Notes under the pieces: generated by a model
What the model saw: the letters and a program-made list of their open reading frames with translations, nothing else
Databases searched by the model: none
Told to the model about the DNA's origin: nothing
Shown: in pieces, positions 59,756 through 64,000 of the stretch
Numbering within the stretch: the first letter of the stretch is position 1
Layout of the letters: the number at the start of each line of letters is the position of its first letter
Assembly (NCBI RefSeq): GCF_005221325.1
Contig: NZ_CP039888.1
Location: forward strand, 124,001-188,000
Length of the DNA: 64,000 nucleotides
DNA from: Agrobacterium tumefaciens
GTDB lineage: Bacteria; Pseudomonadota; Alphaproteobacteria; Rhizobiales; Rhizobiaceae
Direction: 5' to 3'
Translations under genes and position numbers: made by a program

Positions 59756-59814
59756 TCGCGATAATCGCAACAAATAGATTGACATTAAATCGCGATAATC
59801 GCAAAGATCGCGAT
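59756..59814. promoter_or_regulatory. CI/Cro operators of the prophage switch
   Basis: TCGCGATAATCGCAA at 59756-59770 and again at 59790-59804, plus ATCGCGAT at 59807-59814 just before the Cro-like ATG. TTGACA at 59779-59784 is the probable -35 of the rightward promoter. Further TTCGCG half sites precede at about 59731. Confidence 0.75.
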
Positions 59815-60060
59815 ATGAGCGAAAACCATCTAGAGCCAGCGAAGTCTGTGATCGCCAAAATTGGCATCGAGAAAGTGTCTGCCGTAACCGGCAAGCACAT
59901 ATCTCGGGTCTATCGTTGGATGTATCCAAAGGAGCGCGGCGGTACTGGCGGCATCATCCCGCAGGCCGATGCTTTCGTTTTGCTTGCCCACGCACGGTCG
60001 CAGGGTATCGAGCTTTCGCCCGATGATTTCTTTCGAATTTCTCAGGAGGCCGCAGAATGA
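59815..60060 (+). CDS. Cro-like regulator
   Basis: 81 residues. AKSVIAKIGIEKVSAVTGKHISRVYRWMYPKERGGTGGIIPQADAFVLL is the HTH pattern of Cro-like proteins, including the G-G-x-IP loop. It is divergent from the CI-type repressor with three operator elements between. ATG 59815 lies directly after an operator and lacks a clear ribosome-binding site, so translation may be leaderless; an in-frame TTG at 59779 coincides with a -35 box and is less likely. Confidence 0.8.
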   Translation: MSENHLEPAKSVIAKIGIEKVSAVTGKHISRVYRWMYPKERGGTGGIIPQADAFVLLAHARSQGIELSPDDFFRISQEAAE

Positions 60061-60077
60061 TGGCGCTCCATTTTTTC

Positions 60078-60153
60078 CGCAGCGTAGGGAAGCGGTCATC
60101 CCGCGTGGTTCATACCCACGATGTCGCAGGTTCGAATCCTGCCGCTGCAACCA
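60078..60153 (+). tRNA. Phage tRNA-Met, initiator-like (CAT)
   Basis: 76 bases: acceptor CGCAGCG / CGCTGCA with a C1:A72 mismatch, D-arm GGGA/TCCC, anticodon stem CGTGG/CCACG with loop TTCATAC (anticodon CAT, 60111-60113), T-arm GCAGG/CCTGC and encoded CCA. The C1:A72 mismatch is the hallmark of bacterial initiator tRNA; the three G:C pairs at 29-31/39-41 are only partly kept (TGG/CCA). It lies 17 bases after the Cro-like gene. Confidence 0.85.
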
Positions 60154-60477
60154 ATCCCGGCGTTTTCCTGGCAGAGCGCGCACGGGATGCCGGACGGAAG
60201 AGGTTTTCCATACCTGCGGACCCTTCCGTCCGGATCGCCTTTCCTGTTGCGCGAGGGTTACTCCTTTCCCCTCTGCGCACCCGCCGTGATACCTCTCCTC
60301 CCGGCTCCGGCGGCCTTTTTCTTTCGTTGTCGTCATCGTTGTCTCTCCAGCTTCTGCCGCCGCTCATGTGGCGGGGCTGCGGTTGATCTGATGGGCAACG
60401 AATAGGCCGCGCCTGCGCGGGCTTCACCGAATCCTTTTCCGTTTTTCTTTCCTTGACGCGTTTTCAGGGGTGTTTTC
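60154..60477. other. Untranslated stretch after the phage tRNA, with an inverted repeat
   Basis: 324 bases without a supported gene. CCGGACGGAAG (60190-60200) and CTTCCGTCCGG (60223-60233) form a perfect 11-bp stem. The reverse-strand open frames here are antisense to the tRNA. TTGACG at about 60453 may belong to the promoter of the next gene. Confidence 0.6.
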
Positions 60478-60945
60478 GTGCGCACTATTTCCGAAGAAGA
60501 AATCCGCAGCCTGAAAGGCGCGACAGACGCCAGCTACAAGCTGGGCGGCGGCGTAACCGATTTTCCGCTGCTGACACGCGTCAACGTCTCGACGCTCTCC
60601 AAGTACGCCAGCTTCAATGATGAGAATGGTGAAGCGCTGATCCCGATCGATGTCGCCATCGAGTCGGATCGCCGCGCGAAAAGCCCCGTCATCGTCGGCG
60701 CCATGGCACGAGCCCTCGGCTTCAAGCTGACCATTGATGATGACCACCCCCACGATGCCCGCCCCGTTACCGAGACGGATGCGATCGATCTCATGAGCGA
60801 GGTCATGGATGTCGTGCGCGAACTTCAGGCCGCCCAGGCTGCCGGAACAATCGGTACGGCTGCCGCCAAAAAGCGGATCGGCAAGGAAATCCACGAAGCA
60901 ATCCGCGAGCTCAAAGAGATGCTCGTAAATATAAAGAAAGGCTGA
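60478..60945 (+). CDS. Phage hypothetical protein
   Basis: 155 residues, GTG start with CAGGGG upstream. Sequence EEEIRSLKGATDASYKLGGGVTDFPLLTRVNVSTLSKYA at the start, helical C-terminus with LQAAQAAGTIGTAAAKKRIGKEIHEAIRELKEML. No domain recognised. First gene of the early rightward block after the tRNA; followed 5 bases later by the ParB-like gene. Confidence 0.65.
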   Translation: MRTISEEEIRSLKGATDASYKLGGGVTDFPLLTRVNVSTLSKYASFNDENGEALIPIDVAIESDRRAKSPVIVGAMARALGFKLTIDDDHPHDARPVTETDAIDLMSEVMDVVRELQAAQAAGTIGTAAAKKRIGKEIHEAIRELKEMLVNIKKG

Positions 60946-60950
60946 CTGGC

Positions 60951-61874
60951 ATGGTATTGCGAAAGGTAGAATTCTCGAAAATTGACCGGCCTGCCGAAGT
61001 TTCCGCCGGTTCAGCTCCAATCCTTCAATGGATTGATATCGATCAGCTGGTGATCGATGAAGATTACCAGCGTGACCTGAAGCTTCAGAACTGGAAGGCG
61101 ATCCGCCGTATCGCGGCGAATTTTCGTTGGTCGATGTTCTCTCCCGTGTTCGTCTCCCCGGTGGAGGGGGGGGCGTACGCAATAATCGACGGTCAGCACC
61201 GCACCCACGCTGCAGCGATATGCGGTTTTTCGCAGGTTCCTTGTCAGATCGTCCAGATGAACAAGACGGAACAGGCCGCTGCATTCGCCGCGGTGAATGG
61301 CGTCGTAACGGCAGTCACCGTGTGGCAGCTCCTGAAGGCCGCACTTGCGGCTGGCGAGCAGTGGGCGGTGAACGCCCAGCGGATCGCAGCGGATGGTGGT
61401 TGCCGGCTGATGACGTCCAACGGCTCGACCCTTTCGAAGCTGCCCGGCGATATCTACGGCGTGAAGGGCTTCCTTTCCGTCATCGAGACACGACCACGCG
61501 AGACTATTGTGACCGCGCTGAAGGTCTTGATGAAGGCCGAAGGTTACAACGACAATCGCGAGGTCTGGGATTCGGCATTGTTGATGCCGTTGCTGCTGGC
61601 ATTGGCAGAGCGACCGCCAGCGCTGGCGAATCCGGGTTTTGTCGGTGCCCTGGAAAAGTTCGATATCTGGGACCTCGTAGACCGAGATGCTGCCGAACGC
61701 CGCGCCGCGCTTCGACTTGGCCGCAAGCATCCTCCGAAATCAGAAACCCTTCGGGCCGGCATCCTCACGTGGATCGACGAGACGTTTCCTGCACGCATCG
61801 CATTGCCTCCATCCGAGAAACTATCGCGTCAGGAAGCGATGGTGCGCATTGGCGCCATCGGAGGTAGCCAGTGA
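60951..61874 (+). CDS. ParB/Srx-like nuclease-domain protein
   Basis: 307 residues. N-terminal ParB/Srx-like domain with IDIDQLVIDEDYQR and AIIDGQHRTHAAAICGFSQVPCQIV (DGQHR motif). Helical C-terminus. In phages such proteins are often associated with nucleotide or DNA metabolism; the substrate is not known. Early-region gene, coupled with the next small ORFs. Confidence 0.75.
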   Translation: MVLRKVEFSKIDRPAEVSAGSAPILQWIDIDQLVIDEDYQRDLKLQNWKAIRRIAANFRWSMFSPVFVSPVEGGAYAIIDGQHRTHAAAICGFSQVPCQIVQMNKTEQAAAFAAVNGVVTAVTVWQLLKAALAAGEQWAVNAQRIAADGGCRLMTSNGSTLSKLPGDIYGVKGFLSVIETRPRETIVTALKVLMKAEGYNDNREVWDSALLMPLLLALAERPPALANPGFVGALEKFDIWDLVDRDAAERRAALRLGRKHPPKSETLRAGILTWIDETFPARIALPPSEKLSRQEAMVRIGAIGGSQ

Positions 61875-61882
61875 CCCTCTGC

Positions 61883-62038
61883 ATGGCCGAAACCAGCCGC
61901 CCCAAACTCGTCAAGGAAGCCCGCGCCGCGCGGGTTCTGGCGCTTTGGCGGATTGGCCGTTCCACCCATGAAATTTCCACAACGCTCGGCCTTGCTGAAT
62001 GCGAGGTCTGCCGCATTATCGAGGAGGCAGAACAATGA
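61883..62038 (+). CDS. Small HTH-like protein
   Basis: 51 residues with a helix-turn-helix-like segment (RAARVLALWRIGRSTHEISTTLGLAECEVCRIIEEAEQ). ATG 61883 assumed, with GTG 61871 as alternative. Stop overlaps the next start (ATGA). Function unknown. Confidence 0.55.
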   Translation: MAETSRPKLVKEARAARVLALWRIGRSTHEISTTLGLAECEVCRIIEEAEQ

Positions 62039-62262
62039 GTGCAGCCGCTTCTCTCTTTGCAGTTCCACTTGCGGATCGTGATCGCGGTTTTCTGCGGCAC
62101 GTCTCTCAGGCTGACGGCTGGCGCGAGATCCGCCACGGCGAAATGCCATCCGCCGTTCAGTGCATGCGCGCCGGTTACGTTCGCCTGTCGAATGACAAGC
62201 GGCAGGCAATCATCACCAGCAGCGGGCAGACTTACCTCCGCCAGTTGAGAGGGGTGCACTGA
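62035..62262 (+). CDS. Small phage protein
   Basis: 75 residues (ADRDRGFLRHVSQADGWREIRHGEMPSAVQCMRAGYVRL). No family recognised. Coupled on both sides by ATGA-type overlaps. Confidence 0.55.
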   Translation: MSAAASLFAVPLADRDRGFLRHVSQADGWREIRHGEMPSAVQCMRAGYVRLSNDKRQAIITSSGQTYLRQLRGVH

Positions 62263-62438
62263 TGGAACTGTTCGATGCACTTCCAGCCCCGCTCCGCACG
62301 GCGATAAATGACGCCGGGTTCGAGTTTGTACCGCGCTTCGCTGCTCGTCTTCTGGCGCGCGGCGTATCGGTAGATCGCGCCGCCGAGATCATCCGCGAAA
62401 CCGACCTGCGCCTGATGCGCAAAGGCTGTGCGGCATGA
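62262..62438 (+). CDS. Small phage protein
   Basis: 58 residues (LPAPLRTAINDAGFEFVPRFAARLLARGVSVDRAAEIIRETD). Start overlaps the preceding stop (TGATG), stop overlaps the methyltransferase start by 4 bases. No family recognised. Confidence 0.5.
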   Translation: MELFDALPAPLRTAINDAGFEFVPRFAARLLARGVSVDRAAEIIRETDLRLMRKGCAA

Positions 62439-63877
62439 CGGTGCAATCTCTCCAGATGCCGAAGAATGCCGGCCTGAACATCATTACATCCGCGCTGCGC
62501 GATGGCGAATACCGCTGCCAGACCTCGCAGGAGGTGCGCACGGCCTGCGCGGCAATGGCCCACCGCTATCTCACGCGTGACCCGAAGGACGGCAATCTGT
62601 TCCGTCCGGGTGATCGCGCAGCAGCCGTCATCGAGCGCGCGAAAAATGAAGGCAAATTGCCGGAAGAAAACATAAGCCGGATCGTAGTGACGGGGCCGTA
62701 CCAGCTTCTGCCGCCGCTCTCGGATGATGATTTCAAGGCGCTTTATGATGACATTGCCGCTCACGGCGTAAAGGTGCCGGTTGAATATGACGAGGCTGGC
62801 GAAATTCTCGACGGCCACCACCGTGTCGCCATCTGCAAGATGCTCGACATCACCGATTGGCCCCGGTTCATCCGCAAGCAGCTGACGGAAGAAGGTAAAC
62901 GGTCTTTTGCAAGGTCGCTGAATTTTGCCCGGCGCCATCTTTCCGGCGCGCAGCGGCAGGCAGTTATTCAGGAGCACCTGAAGGATGCGCCGACCGTATC
63001 CAACCGCGCCATTGCCGCGCAGCTCGGTGTTGATCACAAGACCGTATCGGCGGCGCGCAAACGCATGGTCGATGGTGGGGAAATTCCCCACCATGCGACA
63101 ATCGTGGGCCGTGACGGCGTTTCCCAACCGGCGGTAAAGCCGATCCGCACCATGTTCCTGCCGGAGCCGGCGAATTTCAAGGAGCTGACGAAGGTCGCCA
63201 AGATCAAGCGGGCCGAGGATCAGAAGATCCGGCACGCCGTCCGCACCGATCTCGCCGTCCAGATCGCAGCCCGCCAGAACGTGGCGCCATGGTGGAAGGG
63301 CGTCGGGCAGGATGAGGGCAGGGCGTTCCCGATCATCTACGTTGATCCGCCGTGGCGTTTCAAAACCTATTCGGAAGTGACCGGCGGCGAAAAGAGCGCC
63401 GAGAACCACTATCCGACAATGTCTCTTGAAGAGATAATGGATCTCGGTTGCCCTGGCGCTCACAACTCGGCGGTGCTCATGTGGGTGACGGATCTTTCGA
63501 ATGGCGTGAAAACGCTGGAGCGATGGGGCTACACCTACAAAAGCTTCTGGGGCTGGAAGAAGATTTACCCCGGCGACCAGACCGGAACCGGCTACTGGAG
63601 CTTCGATAATCTCGAACTTCTGCTGATCGGCACGCGCGGCGACTTCCCGGCGCCAATACCGGGAACGCAGCCGATCAAGTGCACCGACCACGCAGTCGGT
63701 CGCCACAGCGAAAAGCCGGTCTGGTTCGCCGAACAGATCGACCGGCTTTATCCGACCATGCCCAAACTCGAAATGTTCCAGCGCCGCGAAAGCCTCGCGG
63801 ATGGCGACGTGCGCCTGAATGGAAAGTGGGAGTTTTGGGGAAATCAGGCAGGCACACCGGAAGGCGGTGCGGAATGA
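62435..63877 (+). CDS. ParB domain fused to MT-A70 adenine methyltransferase
   Basis: 480 residues. N-terminal ParB-like domain (about 75-130; GDGHHRVAICKMLD-type EILDGHHRVAICKML), an HTH (RAIAAQLGVDHKTVSAARKRMV) and a C-terminal MT-A70 methyltransferase: IIYVDPPWRFKTYSE with DPPW at 304-307 and ENHYPTMSLEEIMDLG. Likely methylates adenine in DNA at a recognition site. A 23-bp perfect palindrome (63072-63094) falls in the linker. Coupled to the next gene by a 4-base overlap. Confidence 0.9.
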   Translation: MTVQSLQMPKNAGLNIITSALRDGEYRCQTSQEVRTACAAMAHRYLTRDPKDGNLFRPGDRAAAVIERAKNEGKLPEENISRIVVTGPYQLLPPLSDDDFKALYDDIAAHGVKVPVEYDEAGEILDGHHRVAICKMLDITDWPRFIRKQLTEEGKRSFARSLNFARRHLSGAQRQAVIQEHLKDAPTVSNRAIAAQLGVDHKTVSAARKRMVDGGEIPHHATIVGRDGVSQPAVKPIRTMFLPEPANFKELTKVAKIKRAEDQKIRHAVRTDLAVQIAARQNVAPWWKGVGQDEGRAFPIIYVDPPWRFKTYSEVTGGEKSAENHYPTMSLEEIMDLGCPGAHNSAVLMWVTDLSNGVKTLERWGYTYKSFWGWKKIYPGDQTGTGYWSFDNLELLLIGTRGDFPAPIPGTQPIKCTDHAVGRHSEKPVWFAEQIDRLYPTMPKLEMFQRRESLADGDVRLNGKWEFWGNQAGTPEGGAE

Positions 63878-64000
63878 TGATTACTCGCTCACCTGAAATA
63901 GACGCCCTTATCGCCGATGACGCGCCGGTCGCGATTGGTGTTTCGGGCGGCAAAGACAGCCAAGCCGCCGCACTGGCAACATTCGCTTATCTCGATTCTG
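63874..64000 (+). CDS. PAPS-reductase-like PP-loop protein (partial, runs off window)
   Basis: First 42 residues: MMITRSPEIDALIADDAPVAIGVSGGKDSQAAALATFAYL. SGGKDS is the PP-loop of the PAPS reductase/ATP pyrophosphatase family, which is frequent in phages as a DNA or sulfur-modification-type gene. Cut by the window end, so the length and function cannot be judged. Coupled to the methyltransferase. Confidence 0.8.
   Translation, partial: MMITRSPEIDALIADDAPVAIGVSGGKDSQAAALATFAYLDS

Larger units (their letters stand above)
48447..64000. mobile_element. Prophage (element 2) with diversity-generating retroelement, right end outside the window
   Basis: Tandem insertion behind the second att copy. 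It has its own integrase and excisionase, a CI/Cro switch at 59-60 kb, a leftward operon of closely packed genes (58.5 to 48.5 kb, many 4-base overlaps) and a rightward early region. Structural and lysis genes are not in the visible part. The second att copy marks the left end; the right end is not in the window. Confidence 0.85.

Noticed and set aside
60110..60427. Open frame on the minus strand across the phage tRNA, ending AGFEPATSWV
   Set aside because: AGFEPATSWV is the usual spurious product of antisense tRNA sequence; no ribosome-binding site or domain supports it.
63072..63094. 23-bp palindrome as a regulatory site
   Set aside because: It lies inside the methyltransferase coding region at a codon-constrained Gly-Gly-Glu-Ile-Pro-His linker. 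I record it with the methyltransferase finding but do not call an operator.
35898..64000. CRISPR array or restriction-modification operon in the mobile region
   Set aside because: I saw no regularly spaced repeats with unique spacers. The MT-A70 protein has no restriction partner in view.

Overview
This is a chromosomal window from an alphaproteobacterium of the Agrobacterium/Rhizobium group. The support is a PodJ-type polarity protein with coiled coils, SEL1 repeats and a peptidoglycan-binding end, two promoters of the sigma-EcfG type, a Rhizobiales-style palindromic repeat, the UdgX and Lhr-like helicase/PdeM repair genes, and rhizobial-type prophage proteins. The species is inferred from gene content only.

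Layout. 0-5 kb holds stress and housekeeping genes: a DUF2188-like protein, UdgX, a Crp/Fnr regulator, several very small stress-type proteins, DUF3175 and aquaporin Z. 5-11.7 kb is a surface-polysaccharide cluster: glycosyltransferase, solute-binding protein, flippase, O-antigen ligase/polymerase and polysaccharide deacetylase. 11.7-25.1 kb is mixed core: S24-type regulator, LuxR response regulator, pyrD, a CAP protein, a methyltransferase, two tandem YitT proteins, an Rrf2 regulator with a carboxymuconolactone decarboxylase-like gene, a DEXH helicase with PdeM, a universal stress protein, and a TauE/SafE exporter with a TIGR02186 protein. 25.4-29.1 kb is podJ. 29.5-34.9 kb is a fatty-acid beta-oxidation cluster (acyl-CoA dehydrogenase, thiolase, FadB).

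At 35.82 kb a tRNA-Phe gene marks an integration hot spot. A perfect 50-bp repeat of its 3' end recurs at 48.40 kb and bounds a 12.5-kb element. Directly behind it, with its own integrase, starts a second element, a prophage that runs off the window. Element 1 has an integrase, an excisionase-like gene, divergent Arc-type regulators, an accessory zone with small membrane and exported proteins and a MazF-like toxin, then a leftward block with a replication-type HTH protein, an iteron-like array, a small-terminase-like protein and a tail-fibre protein. It has no large terminase, portal, capsid or tail genes, which fits a phage satellite or a deleted prophage.

Element 2 has a CI/Cro-type switch with repeated palindromic operators, a rightward early region (initiator-like tRNA, ParB-like protein, ParB/MT-A70 adenine methyltransferase, start of a PAPS-reductase-like gene) and a compact leftward operon. 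The operon contains a complete diversity-generating retroelement (DGR): two tandem C-type-lectin/FGE-fold target genes with C-terminal variable repeats, an Avd-like gene, a template repeat and a DGR-type reverse transcriptase. Downstream follow a phage-borne DNA polymerase III beta clamp, an HD protein, DUF1643, an excisionase and an integrase. Read base by base, the template and variable repeats differ almost only at template adenines, and both variable repeats are followed at identical spacing by a matching GNRA-tetraloop hairpin. This DGR is the most notable system in the window.
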